NCBI GenBank assembly: GCA_014706295.1
Contig: JACSVZ010000002.1
Span: 130,643,431 to 130,707,430, forward strand
Direction of reading: 5' to 3'
From: Lycocorax pyrrhopterus obiensis
Lineage: Eukaryota; Chordata; Aves; Passeriformes; Paradisaeidae
DNA: 64,000 bases
The translations under genes and the position numbers were made by a program. How positions within the stretch are numbered: position 1 is the stretch's first letter; each line of letters opens with the position of its first letter. Below, piece by piece: positions 43,517 through 56,175 of this stretch. The notes under the pieces were generated by a model that worked only from the letters and a program-made list of their open reading frames with translations, made no database searches and was not told the origin of the DNA.

Positions 43517-46500
43517 TCCTGTCTTCAGTCCAATCTCTGCAATTCGCTTCAACCACGTCGCAGCTTTCATCTGTTTTCTTGCATCAGATTCTTTCACGGG
43601 AGTTCAGCCCTGCCAAGCATCTTGAAGTTGTATTACCAAGAATGTTTCAAGCACAAATCTCCTAGCCTCATTACTGAACACAAGTGCCTTTGCCCAAGTG
43701 CAGAAAAGGTTTCTTTGCCTTGAATTCAAGGAGAAAAACTGGCAGTTTTGCACCACTTTGAGTCAAGACCTTGGCCTTTAAAGCTGTGGCATAAACATAG
43801 GCGTTGAGCCAAAGCAGGATTTGGACTTTGGAAGAGGAATCAGTGTCTGTAGGAATCTGTGAAATGTTTCCGTGTGAAGAGAACATTCTCCAGTATGCCC
43901 CTAGACTGGCCTGTCCGCAGGGCTTGGGAAAAACAGCATCTTGATTTTCTCCACTACAACTCACATTCACAGACTGAAATTATAGCTGTGCCTTGGTCTG
44001 AATGGTTTTTACCCCCTCCGTCCTTGGGATGTCAACCCTTTCTCCCTTCTTGTGAGCAGAAATTAATGGAAGAGGAGGGAAGCTTTGTTAGTTTTGGCTC
44101 AGGGCTGGCTGGGGCACGAATAGGCTGACTGAAGTGTCAAGATCTCCCCAGAGGAGAAAGGACTCAGCAAAACAAAAAACCCTATGATGAGCAAAATCAA
44201 AACGAGGCAGGAGTGTGAGGCTTGAGGGCTCACATGTAGATCAGGAAGGTATCAGGGGATCACACGGGGCAGAGAACTCCCAGAAATGCTCATCAGGCTG
44301 CAAGTATCCAGTTTATCTCTCACTACTTTACTTTTCCTTAGCTAGACTGCTGCACCTTGATAAAAAGCCTTTCCTGTCATCATCCCCCACGCTCCCCTAC
44401 CTCACTGTGCCAGGCAGCAAGTGTGTGCTGAAGGGACATGCCCTCTGCTCCTGTCCTGCTCCCTGGCAAAGGGCCTGGCGAGGCTCCAGGGAGAGCTGCT
44501 TTCCTCCCCTTGCCAGTACCAGAACAGCTTCTGTCTAAAAATGGAAGACAAGAGAAGGCCTTTCGCAATGCTACCATCTTACCAATCCCAGTGTAGGTAA
44601 GCCAGGGCAGGAACACTGCCCCGCTGGTACTGGGACATTTGGAGGGTCATGGATCGGCTTTTGGGGTGCTCAAGTGCATTCCTGACTGGAGCCGCTTTTA
44701 AGAGAAGTTTCAGGCTAGGGATGGGAATGAGTGGAGGATGGTAGGAGGAAGCCAACGAGAAAAAGCAGCTGAGGAACAGCAAGGAAATGAGGAAGGTATT
44801 GTGTCTTTCCCTGCTGCAAATGGGACCATTTCACTTGAAGAAGAAACATCTGAGAAATAATTTTAAAATACTGTCTCAAAACAGTTAGGACTAGCAGACA
44901 TCAGTCAGGGGAAATCTGTCTTTAAGTTCCAGACTCTGGAACTGTATTTCTATTGTGTTTGAACCAATTCAGTCAACCCCACTTAATTTCCATTGTTGAG
45001 GGAGTCTAAAGCAGGCAGGAAAATAAGAAAAACCAAAGTCTACTGGAGAGATATGCTGAGACAGAAAAGAGCATTTTGAGAAGAGGGTAGAAAAAATGGA
45101 GAATTGACACGAAGAATACAAAATGTAGAGCTAGTGAAGCAATTTTTTTGGTGTGGAGTTGGTTTTTTTTTTTGTTTGTTTTTCTTTTTTTGTAATTTGG
45201 TTATTTTGTTTGGGTTTTTTCTTTCTATAGACAATTTGTCATCAGCCTATTGTAACCATCCACCTGTACAGTACCTGTAAATACACTGGGCATAACAAAC
45301 TAATCTTCTGACTTTTCTTTGCGTCACTCTTATGGGGAAAATGCCACAAGAGAAATTTATCTGACATGTTGTCATTTCTCTTTGCATTTTAAACCTGTCC
45401 AAAATGAAAAAGTAAAGGAGTTTGTTTGAGTTGCAGAAGGAGTTTTGGCTTACTCCCCATGAAAATATGATTATAAATTCCTCCTGCATTTACTGTTGGC
45501 ATATTATAAACAATTGAGTCCACTGATTACTGGGTTATATAAGAATTTTCGTGTTATTTGAGACCTAATTCATCAGGTGCTCTATGAAAGTGACACAGAT
45601 ATTTTTTAGCATCTAAAATTCAAACTAAAATAAACTCTTTCTGTTCTGTGGGATTTTTATTACTAGCCTGGGGAGGAGGAAAGAAAACTGTGGGAGTTCT
45701 TGCCTCATACTCCCAAGATGATTGCTTTCAGTGCAATTTTTACCCATTTGCAGCTGGGCTGTGAGTATTCCTGCTCTATGACAGTGTTGTCCCCATCCAG
45801 ATATTCAAAAATGTCAGTGTCCTTATTTAAACCTCTGGGGCTCAGCCTCTGCATTTGATTCAAGGTTTTGAAAGTCTTGGCATCTATCCTAATGCTTCTT
45901 GGTGAATTGTAGAGCATGAAAGAAGCTGCATTTTGACCACCCTATTTTACCTTAGTGTAGAACACTGAATTACCTGTCAGAGATGGGGAAAACCCATGGG
46001 AATGAATGTAATCCATTTATTAGGTTATGGTCACAAAGTCCTCAAGGGAGTGTTCCAAAAGCAGAGTGCTGGATTTGGTATTTCTGTGAGTTAGCAGAAA
46101 AACATTACTTCCTATTAACTATATGCCCAGCAGTGCCTAAATTTTTGATAAAGCCATCAAAGATGCAGAGCAGTCCTATACACAAGTATTCCTGTAAGAC
46201 GCACTACAAATAATTAATTTTTTTAGAAAAGCTTTCTGAGATCTTCAAAACACAGTTGTAGAAGAGATTATAAGAGTGACCCAGCTGAAGAACATCATTT
46301 CAGAAAACATTACTACCCACACTATGGAATACATAGTTCTATGCATTCTATTGTATTCTATGGTATTTGTCATATTCTGATGTATTCTTGCAAACTGTAT
46401 AATTTTGCCTACTACTGCTACACTGAGACAAACCTGAACCTCAGCTATTTGGGTAAGTGAGAGTGAGGATGTTGTAAACTTCCTTTTTCTGCAGGTTTCT

Positions 46501-46626
46501 CACAGGTTAAAAGGCTTCCTTAAAGAGAAAGTAAAGCATGTCCATTCTGTACCTGCAGCAAATTGGACTCACATTGTCCCTTAAGTTCGTTTCAGTTTGC
46601 TTATGAAAGGAACCTTGATCTTAATA

Positions 46627-46653
46627 AGAGAGACTCTCTGAGAGAGTCTCTCT
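46627..46653. repeat. 27-bp perfect odd-centre palindrome
   Basis: Two 13-bp arms, AGAGAGACTCTCT and AGAGAGTCTCTCT, are exact reverse complements around a central G. Each arm is itself close to palindromic (GAGAG/CTCTC). It can also be read as two tandem copies of an AGAGAG-CTCTCT element. The context is AT-balanced intergenic DNA. Confidence 0.85.
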
Positions 46654-49082
46654 AGCAGTCTTCACTCTTCCAGTTTGACTTGTCGGCTGTGGAACCAGTT
46701 TTCTGATATAAGGACATTTTCCTAGTCAGAAAGCTGCGGAGACCATCATGTCCTTTTGCTGGACTTGTGGAACACCCAACAGTATTTGGACCCCTTTAGA
46801 TGACACTGGATTTTCAACATAGAACAAGCACATACTCCAAGATTTTTAGAATGGATCATAGATCCCATTTGATAAAATGTGCAAGTGAGACATAATGTGA
46901 AGCTTCTTAAACTGATAGTTCAGGAATTGATTATTTATTGATAAGAGGCTCATACAGCAAAGTAAGAACACACTGAAGAGGAACTTTATTAGATCAATTT
47001 CTACAGCAGGATTTCTGGCCCACAACATTAAAAGAAGCAGCAAATCCCATGTCCCACCTTTGATTCCATTATCAGCTATTTAATGCCATTGTTTGTAAAT
47101 ATAATAATTATTTGTACAACAGTGTCACTTAGAAGCTTTAAATATGAGCCCACAGTTGAGTCATTTCATCTCCAGGACTCAGTTTCCCAATCTCATAGTA
47201 ACATTTCAGAGCCATGTTGTTAGGAAGGCTTAGCAATGTTTGCTGAGCCCTTTGAAGAAATGAAGCAACATATTAAGGTATAAGGAGGGTTGTTATTTTT
47301 AAAAAATCGTAATTATTTTTCAAAAGCAAACAATTTTGGCAAAGTGATAAAAGGCAGAAAGAAAGAGGTAGTGTAGGACTGAAGATAGTATGTTCATTTT
47401 TTTCCTCACTAAACAGTAAACTCTTTAAGGAGCACTATATACTTTCATTCTCATTGTTCTATCACCCAGCCTCTTGCACTCAAGAGCAGTCATTTCATAT
47501 GTATATTTACACTTCTCAAGCCATAGTCTCTGCTCATGCTTTCCAGCACTTTATACATTTATTTAAGGATCAACTTGGAGCACTTATTTCTCCTTTTGAG
47601 AAAACACATCACATTCACACATCACAGCCTGCAACTGCAAAACTACTATAAATCATAAAATATCACTGACCTTCCCCTTTCATCTTTTGATAGATGCTCT
47701 TTTCAGGGGTTTTGCTTTTATTTAGGTTGCTTTGCTACTTCATCCTTGGGATTGAAATACATCATCTTTAATTTCTTTTCTCAGCCAATGGATTTTTTTC
47801 CTCCTGGTAGTGCACAACAGTGTGATTTTAAGCTATTGGTGTATGCAAGTCCATCCATGCATCTTTGGCAATCAAAACTATACCACAAAGTCAAGTCCTT
47901 TACCAAAAGGCAATGCCCATATCAAAACCATTAATCTTACATTACGTCTATCAGTAATATATTTCCTGTAAATTTTGTTTGTCTAAGTACCACTTTGGGG
48001 ATGAAAAACATGAAGGTACAACTCAAACCATTACATTTGTGTGCTATGAGGAATAGGATAAAATGTTGACTTTGCTTTCCACGGTTTTAAGCTGAATTCA
48101 AGTAGTATAAGTTAGGTAAGCGTCCAAGTGAGAGGAAAAAGGAATTAAGTCTAATGAAAAAGACTTAACACAGAAGAGACAGTATCAGGAATGGAAGGGG
48201 GATGTCTAGAGGAGAGGCCAGTGGGAAATTTCATAGGCAGCCAGATGTGGGATGAGATTTAGAGTGTGTTCCTGTAGAGATGCAGTCAGGACCATTAAAA
48301 TAAAAAAAACACAAAAAGGATGTTACTTGTTTTTAGCTCAGCTGGTAATTCTGCAGCATGCTTTAACTTCATCCACAAGTCGCTGCTTGTTGGCTCATTA
48401 AGTCAATCCACTTGTTTTTTAAATTGCCTCTATTGCTGATGATACTCATGTAAATATTTTGTGGCAATATTTTGTGACAACTACTTCCCAGCATTGAAAA
48501 TATGATCTATCTCTGACAAAAAGGTGATTAATGAGACTCCACAGCTCTTTTGAAATTTCTTTTGTTATGACTATGAAAAATAGAAATTTAATTAAAAAAA
48601 AAAATCCTAATTCCTGATGAACTTTAAACAAATAAGCAACAAACAGTCTGATTGGGACAGTTTGGGTAAATTTAGTTGGTGTGAATCAGTGGCTAACACA
48701 AAACAGCTGGATTTATGGTATTCCACCAAACTTCTTTCTGTTTTCTGCTTAAAGCCACCATTAAGTCCATCACTTGTTTTTAACTACCTAGTTTCTAAAA
48801 GCTGTACATTACTTTAAATGATGTGTTCTGTGAATCTGGTCACAAGATACTACCTTGACTGTGCATGAAAAATATGCTGGAGATAAACTGTCTGTCTTCC
48901 TGTCGAATAACAAAACCTTCAACTCTGTAAATAAAGTTAAGGCAGTCTATCTGGAACAGGAATCTAGCTCGTTTTAAAAGCTGCTTTCTGAAAAGATTCA
49001 TTTCCTATCTCTAAAGGTGAAATGGGCTCTTCTTGGATTAGAAAATACTGTCTTCTTCAGCATTTGCAGGATTATGTCTCCA

Positions 49083-49107
49083 CTGTGTGAACCCAATATT
49101 CACACAG
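49083..49107. repeat. hairpin with 9-bp perfect stem
   Basis: CTGTGTGAA and TTCACACAG pair perfectly across a 7-nt CCCAATA loop. A related TGTGTAATGG follows. No precursor-like extension of the stem is visible, so a microRNA is not supported. Confidence 0.6.
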
Positions 49108-49849
49108 GATTGTGTAATGGTAAAAGTATTTCTCTGGAACAGCCAGCTTTATGATTGACTGATGATATTCTACTGAAGATTGAAGTGAAGATAACATTTT
49201 CAAAAGAAAAATATTGCTGGCACTTGACTACCTGTTCTGTACAGCATTTATTCGCACTTGTCAACTAACCAAAATAAAACCTTTAATGCTGCCAATTTGT
49301 GACCTTCTTTGCTGTAAAATATTCTGTTACTAAATCAGCATTTCTCTGCTGCCTGTGTTTGTCTTAAACCTTTTTGTGAAACAGTATCTACCCCCTTAGA
49401 GCCATTTACTGCTCTTGCTGTGTACGCAATGAGAGTTCTGTGCAAAGATCAAGGGGACATTAGGTGTAGTTACATCCAGGTGATAGTGATGCAGGGTTTA
49501 CTTTAGGGTTGCTCATTTATTAGGATACATTTTGTGTGTTCTTACTGAAGGACAGCTCAGCGGTATTGGAGCCTGAACTCATTGTTCTCAACATTTAAAT
49601 GCTTTTTACACTGAATAGTTGGGATGAGCTGGGGTGAATGTTTTGAGGTTTTTTAAGGTAATGAGTGAAAGATACATGAAACTAGAGTTATGTTTTACCA
49701 GCTTAATACAGCCGTAAACTGTACTGCCTGATTTATAATGAGAAAATGTTAACATTTCTTATAATAATCTGTGATGAATAGGAAGTGTTTTTGCCTATGG
49801 CTAAATTGTGTGAGGGTCTGATTATATCAGAGCTCATAAATGAAAAAGT

Positions 49850-50415
49850 CAGAAGGGGCTACTGTGATCATCTGGCTTGGCCTCTTTTTTAATACAAGCC
49901 ATGAGACTTCCCTGAATTAATTCCTGTTTGAACTGGAGCACAAAGTTTAGAGAAGCAGCCAATCTCAATTAAAATATTTCCAGTGATGAAGAGCCCACAG
50001 CAACCCTTAGTGAATTGTTTCAAGGAAAAACTATCCTTGCCCTTACATTTTTGAGCCTTATTTTTATTTTGAATTTCCCTTAATTCAGCTTCCAGCAATT
50101 AAGTCTTATTATGCCTTTGTCTGCTAGACTAACACTTATTTATCAAAATCATATTCCTGCCATAGATTCTTAACGGTCTGTGATCATCTCAACTCTTAGC
50201 CTCTTCTTTTCTAAAACAACAGATGAAACTCTTACAGTATGCTATAAAACTTTTTCTAGTGGTTTAATCAGTCCCATGGCTCTTCTTCATAGTCTGTGTA
50301 ATCCTTCAGCATCCTCTATGGATTGAAAACATCATGAATGGACTGTAGCCCATCATGAGTCCTACCAATGCTAAGTGTAGCAGTGACATCATCTTCCTCG
50401 CTCTATGCATGCTTT
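49850..50415 (-). mobile_element. decayed CR1-family LINE fragment (antisense to the window)
   Basis: Read on the plus strand, landmarks appear in the expected order for the reverse complement of amniote CR1 LINEs: GATCATCTGGCTTGGCCTC, ACAAGCCATGAGACTTCC, AGCAGCCAATCTCAATT, GAATTGTTTCAAGGAAAAAC, TTCAGCTTCCAGCAATTAAG, TTATGCCTTTGTCTGCTAGA and ACCAATGCTAAGTGTAGCAG. The text matches what I remember of turtle- and crocodilian-type CR1 3' regions, with heavy divergence. Only several hundred bases survive and there is no open reverse-transcriptase frame, so it is an ancient, inactive copy. It runs right to left, 3' end near 49850. Confidence 0.75.
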
Positions 50416-50566
50416 TGGATCCCTTGGATCCCTTTTGGCTGCAGTGCTCATTGAGAGGTTATATTCAGGAAGTTACTGACCATCAACATTCAGAGGTTCA
50501 AGTCAAAGTTAGAAATGCACTGAGTAACTTAAAAGTAAAAAAAGAGAAATATTTCAGAAGATATTC

Positions 50567-50667
50567 TGAATTATTTATATTATTATAATTATATTTATAC
50601 ATAATACATAATAATATAAAATATATGTTATATTTATATATTATTTTTATTATTATTTATATTATGT
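50567..50667. repeat. AT-rich low-complexity tract (TTATA/TAATA)n
   Basis: About 100 bp composed almost wholly of A and T, with repeated TTATAT, ATAATA and TTATTAT words. It begins about 150 bp past the CR1 fragment. Confidence 0.85.
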
Positions 50668-53499
50668 AGGACCAAATTACATCCAAGCTGAACATAGCTG
50701 GATAGGGGTGCAGGAAAAAATTCTGCTCACTGCCTGCCCGTCTTATATGTCTATGTATGTGGTTGTGTGCAACAGCTTTCGTGCTTAGAGAAGCAACAGG
50801 GTAGAACTTCAGGTGCTCCACTCCAGAGCACATCAACTGGTGAAGGAAAGCGAGGACAGAAAGAGGTGGATGGCTTCACCCACAGCAGAACTTTCTCCCC
50901 ATCTCTCCACAGTGCTCTGGAGCTGGGCCGGGGGAGGGAGGTCCTCTGGCATTCCCTTCCCGAACATCACCAGTCCCAGAAGACTGTAAGGAAGGAGCAC
51001 ATGGAGAGGCAAAGGGGTGCCTGGAGGTGGATTTCTCCAATCTACTTGACTGCAAAAGCCTGGGTTCATTCAGTTTCTAAAGCAAGGGTAGTGAGATAGT
51101 CAAGACCATTTGATAGCCTGGCAGTATTCCTTCAGCCTTGCATGCTGTTTTCTCTAACCAGCTTCCTCAAGGTAATTTTGCACTTCATTTTGGAGAATGA
51201 GTAAGCATCCTCACACCACTTAAGACAACGTCATCAGTAGCTTGTATAACTCGCACAGCCACCTATGTAAAGCAGTCACTCAGCCCCAGGAGATTAGCGA
51301 AGCCTGTGCTAAACCTCCTTCCTGTGTTTAGTCACCGTTGTTGCATGAAATATTTACACAGAATCTGATGTAGGTACTGTTGCTGATGCTTCCTTTGCCT
51401 TTACTGTGGCAGCATAGATGGGCTTTAAATTCATAAATACTACTGATATCAGCCAACAGTACAGGGTAAAAATGGACATGATTTAAACAGTAAATTAACC
51501 TGTGACAATGTCCCCATAGGAACTATACTTATACTAATGTTCCATTTACTGCATTTATTTAGGATACCAAAATAAATTGCAACTACCACAGCAAATTTAT
51601 GTGCTTAGCATTCTGTTACACACCCTTGAAGTCTGAAATTCATTAACATCGTACATATTTTAACACACTCATCTGTCTCTTTCTCTTTTCTTAACTGTGT
51701 GTAGGATCTAAGATATTTTCCTCAGGGCTTGGAGAGGTGTTGCTCCACACTGTGCTGTAGCACAGGGTCTTGGATATACCCTGTAGGAGTTTAATGAGTG
51801 TTTATCTTTTGATAGTGCCAAGAGGCTGTCTTGCAGTCAATCCTTCCGGTGGCTGTAGTTTCTCAATGTAGTGCTGATCATATCTCAGTGAAGGTGGATC
51901 TTACTATCCTTCACAGCAGTGCCAATGACCCAGTGTTGTAATAATGTCTCAGAGAAACACACTGCTGTATTATATCAACAAGAATTTACTTCTTCAATGC
52001 CTTGATTTTTTTTATGATCACAGTTTGTCCTGGGGAGATCCCCAGTTGCAACAAAGTCTCCTGTTTAGAAGGCAATCAGGATTCTGGTTGTAGTGAATTC
52101 TCATTTTTTCACATGCACCGTTCTTCCTTGTCCTCTCACCACCACTAGTGACAGTGATGCTGGGGCTATGAATGTAGAAATTTGCAGACAACATTGTGTG
52201 CAGCCTCAAGGTGTTGTTCAGGCTCTTGGTACATGTATTTCTTCATTCAGGAAGGGCTGGCTATATTTTTTCTTTGCTTTTTGCAGAGATAGAGTCTCAC
52301 ACTCTGTTCAGGCCATTGCAACCACCCAAGCTAACACACTCCTAGGTTAAGTTACCATCTCTCAGTTGGGAAACAGTTCAATTCACAACACACAGCTCAA
52401 AAACAGAGAAATATGGGCTAAATTTACACTCAGCTGTGACAGTGCTTTAACTTCACATTTGCAAGAGATGTACAAATACTTACTATATTCTAGCTCAAAA
52501 TTGTAACTTCTCGGTGCATTTTCTTAGAAGGTCCATTCCTGCTATGCTGCAAGGCCTGCTAAGGGTTGCTGCAGTTTTTCATAGCATCTTTTGCTGTTTG
52601 GACCACATTTCCTCACATGCCTCACATCTGCTTACCAGGTTCCTGGATATTCTTGATATAGTTTGGCCAGTCTGCTGTGCCTCTGGCTCTCCAGATACAG
52701 AATTCTCTTCCAAAATGGCTCTGTGTTATTCTTAAGAGTTTCTATTTTCAGTCATCCAACTGCCCTTACATACACTATCTTCTGTGCCCAATTCATCTTG
52801 ATAGCTCCAATATATTTGAGAAGCAAGCAAATTTTTTCCCTGATGTCTGGCTACCCTATCAGAAATCTACACACAAGCACTTGTAAATCTTTGTCTTGTG
52901 AAGTTTGTTTTCAGATATTTTCCAAATCCCTGCCTTGAAACCATCTGCATAAGATTTTTTAAAAAAAGGAAAGTTATCCACTTCACACATACATTGGGCA
53001 GAAGCTCACTTTTTTTTTTATCCTTGGTTAAAAATGGTATACGACTGGATTTTCTATCTGTCAGAGTACTTCTTGCTCATTTTCACTGTCTTCATGCTGC
53101 AGAACTTCTGTGGCTAAAAATTGATTCTTTATAGAAAAAAAGTAGAATTGCTTTGCAGAGTCAGAAGCTTTTGTTAAAAGTTGTTCATGATTTTCTGCCC
53201 TTAAACTTACACACACAACTCTATGGCCAGACACTCTTCCCAGTGCATATTTTCATCCTTTTGGTAAGAGTGACCTTGACATAAAAGCTATGGAATATTT
53301 CTGTCTTCAGTGCAATGCCCCAGTTCTGTTTCAATTGCATCATATTATTTACTATTGATTTTAGTTATTGCATTTAAAGGTGTGAGATATGTTCCCTGAC
53401 AGATGTGATGGCAGCATTATGCTGAAGTTTTCTTTCTATAGCATCTTTCTTCAGGAGCTGCATCAAGGGTTTCCCATGCATTCAAGATTCTTGGAATAA

Positions 53500-53612
53500 A
53501 TATCAATAGATATTTTTATAATCTATGAGGAGAAATGAGAGAAAATAGTAATGAAAAGCATAAATATAAGTAATTAAAATATATGTAAATAAGATGATAA
53601 GAATATAAATTG
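53500..53612. repeat. AT-rich low-complexity tract
   Basis: A-rich stretch with repeated ATAAATAT, AATATAAGTAATTAAAATA and TAAATAAGATGATAAGAATATA words. It ends sharply at a moderately GC-rich patch from about 53630. Confidence 0.7.
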
Positions 53613-56085
53613 AGAATGTAATGCAAAAAAGGAGACAGCAGTCAGCCTTTTTCTCTCTTCTGCATGTCCTCCTCCTGGCCACTGCTCCCTGGGCGTCAGA
53701 TCTCGTTAGCATTGTCTCCACGCTGGGCCCAGCAGTGATCCCTCAGCTCGCAGGGAGCCACGTCAGCATCTGGCATGGCACAGATCCCTGCTGTGCAAAT
53801 GAGCTAGACAGGGGCTGGCAGAGGATGGCGTAAGGCAGAACTCGTTTGTTCAGGCACATTTCTACCACTTATCAGCCATGCCAGCTCAGGCAAAAATTTC
53901 TTCATCAGCAGTGTAGACACGTCCTAGGCTCCTGGACATTATTTAATGCATGAGACTAAACAATGATCTTGTGGGACTTTCTGTGAGTTCAGACCTCAGT
54001 GACATTGTGTGTGCCTGCTTTTTCACACACATATACAGGAGGAAGCCACTACTACGAAGATTTTAAACCAAAGCAGTATCAAGCCCAAAACAAAACTCAC
54101 TGGACAGGAGTCTGTTCTGTGGCATAACTGGCATACAAGTGAATCAGTCTGGAACTGCTTATCATATGAGAAATTAGATGACTTTAAAAAGAATGTGACA
54201 TCATTTTATGCAAATAATGCTTAGAATGTGACTGGTATTTCATTATGAAATGATACAAACACTTAATTGATAGTTTGGTTCAATTGCTACCAAAGACTGG
54301 CTAAAGATGGCTGGAAGACAAGCACATGGTCTCAGAGTTGCTGTCCAAGTCTATCTGACTTCCCACTCCTGCTTTATTTGTAAGACAGAAAGCACTGACT
54401 TTCCTGAGGCACAAGTGAGGTGCAGGTCTTTCAGCATTGCTTGCTGATGGGCATTGAGAAATTCCCTGGCTGGCACAATGACCTTGAAACACTATGGAGA
54501 ACCTGAAATTAAGAAAGCAACAGATCTGCATAAAATTTGGTTCTCAGTACATATGACTTTCCTCCTCAGTTCCATTGTTTCCTCCATTGTCCATTACTAA
54601 GAAGAAACTTCAGCATCCTGTCCAGAAGAAAGCTGCCTTGTATTTTAACCAGATGCCCATTTTTGATCTGAGGAATTGAAACTCCTGGAACACACCAAGC
54701 ACGCATGCACACACCCACCATCATGTCTAACTGCAGTCTGAAGAGCTAAATAGTTTCTTTTTCCCTGTAAAAATTTCCCAGTGCAGCTGAGGAGTAAGCT
54801 AGATTGATACTAGGTTGAGTGAGGAGCCTGAGAACAGCTTCAGGGCTGAAGGCATGTGTAGGCTGGATCACAGGGTTTAGGTGTGTGGTGCAGGCCTTGA
54901 ATAGAGAGGACACAGGGCAACAGTTGATAAACAGTAGTCAAGATTCAGATTTTAAGCACCTGACACTTTGATCACCTCAGTGATCAAGTAAGGATACTCT
55001 TCCAGCCCAGTTGTTCAGCAAGATGCTACCAAAATCCTACTTTTCAAAACAAAGATGCTCCTTTGTTTCTTTCAGGGATAAAAAATTTAAAAACCCTCCC
55101 CTGAGAAAATCTGGAGAGTTTTTCCAAACTAGATGAGCAAATCTGTCCCCTACAACACTCACTCAACTACTTTCAGTCCAGATGATTCCTTATCACTCAA
55201 AATCTGAACACCTTTATTTTAAAGTCTTCTGAGGGTGGATCTATCATGAAAGGAGAAAAGACACGAGAAGGAGGTTCGCTGCATATGTGGAAAAATTGTC
55301 TAGAAGAAAGTGGGGAAGAGAAATTAAACATGTTTCAGTAGGACGTTACATTACAATTCTCACGTAAATTGGGTCTGGCAAGAACCTGTAAAGCAGAGCT
55401 CTACATGACAAACACATATAGGGAATATTTTCATGTATCCACATATTTGGTTTAGTTTTGAAGTGCCACTGTGATGTGTGTGCATAGGAGAGAACACGAG
55501 CACAGTGAAAGCAGGAGAGAGTCAGTTTCCGTGGCTATGCCAGCAGGGCATGACTGTATAATTCATAGTGTGGGAAGAAGCTAGCACAGAAGAGCTTTGT
55601 GATGTTGAAAGTATGATGAAATACCTGCGTTAAAAGATTAATACAAAGAGAGTACATGAAGAATCAGAGTGAGGAACACAGGAAGGCGAAGGATCGATAA
55701 GAGTAGTCCAGAGAGACAGGGAGGGACAGCACATGAAAGGCAGAGGAGAAAAGCAGGGGATTTACTATTGCCCAGCGTAAGAGCAAACACCTCAAAATAG
55801 AAGAAGATAGGAAATTTAAATGGGAAGAAATAATGTGAAGACATTGAAGAAATACAAGAGACATAAAGGACATAAAGCCAATTTTAAAATTTTTTTTGGT
55901 AAGTTGGGAGTTTTCTAGGGTGAGGACTTTTTGTTTGGAGATTATTGCTCTTTTGGTATAAAATGCACTACAGAGACAGAAAAGTGTCTACAGTCAGTAC
56001 CAGCTGAGTGCTACCTCTCTTATGATTTTGGTTTGGGGTTTTTTGGTGTGTTGTACTTTTTTTGACTGGTTAAATCCTTGGTTTG

Positions 56086-56175
56086 GTTGGTTGGTTGGTT
56101 GGTTGGTTGGGTTTTTTTGTTTGGTTTGGAGGGAGGGTGGCAGGATTTGGTTGGTTGATTGGTTGGTTGGATGGG
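56086..56175. repeat. (TTGG)n / GGTT simple repeat, two arrays
   Basis: A perfect GGTT array at about 56086-56109 and a second array at about 56147-56170 are separated by TTTTTTTGTTTGG and a G-rich spacer. GT-rich on the plus strand. The repeat gives a spurious W-, G- and L-rich ORF at 56083-56346. Confidence 0.9.

Larger units (their letters stand above)
35481..49849. other. intergenic DNA, distal part
   Basis: No gene is supported in about 14 kb. ORFs are short and without domains. Notable items are listed separately: a fossil repeat (35.83 kb), an E-box palindrome (36.73 kb), hairpins (43.48 and 49.08 kb) and a 27-bp palindrome (46.63 kb). The 36.3-37.4 and 38.6-38.8 kb parts are moderately GC-rich. 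A T-rich stretch lies at about 45150-45225, and a CA/GT-rich patch at about 41430-41480. Confidence 0.55.

Noticed and set aside
46317..46390. ATTCTATG-like 8-bp periodic text resembling the tail of a young CR1 LINE
   Set aside because: No CR1 body precedes it on either side. The repeats are too degenerate to distinguish from AT-rich noise.
49083..49107. microRNA hairpin
   Set aside because: The stem is only 9 bp and does not extend to a precursor-length fold.
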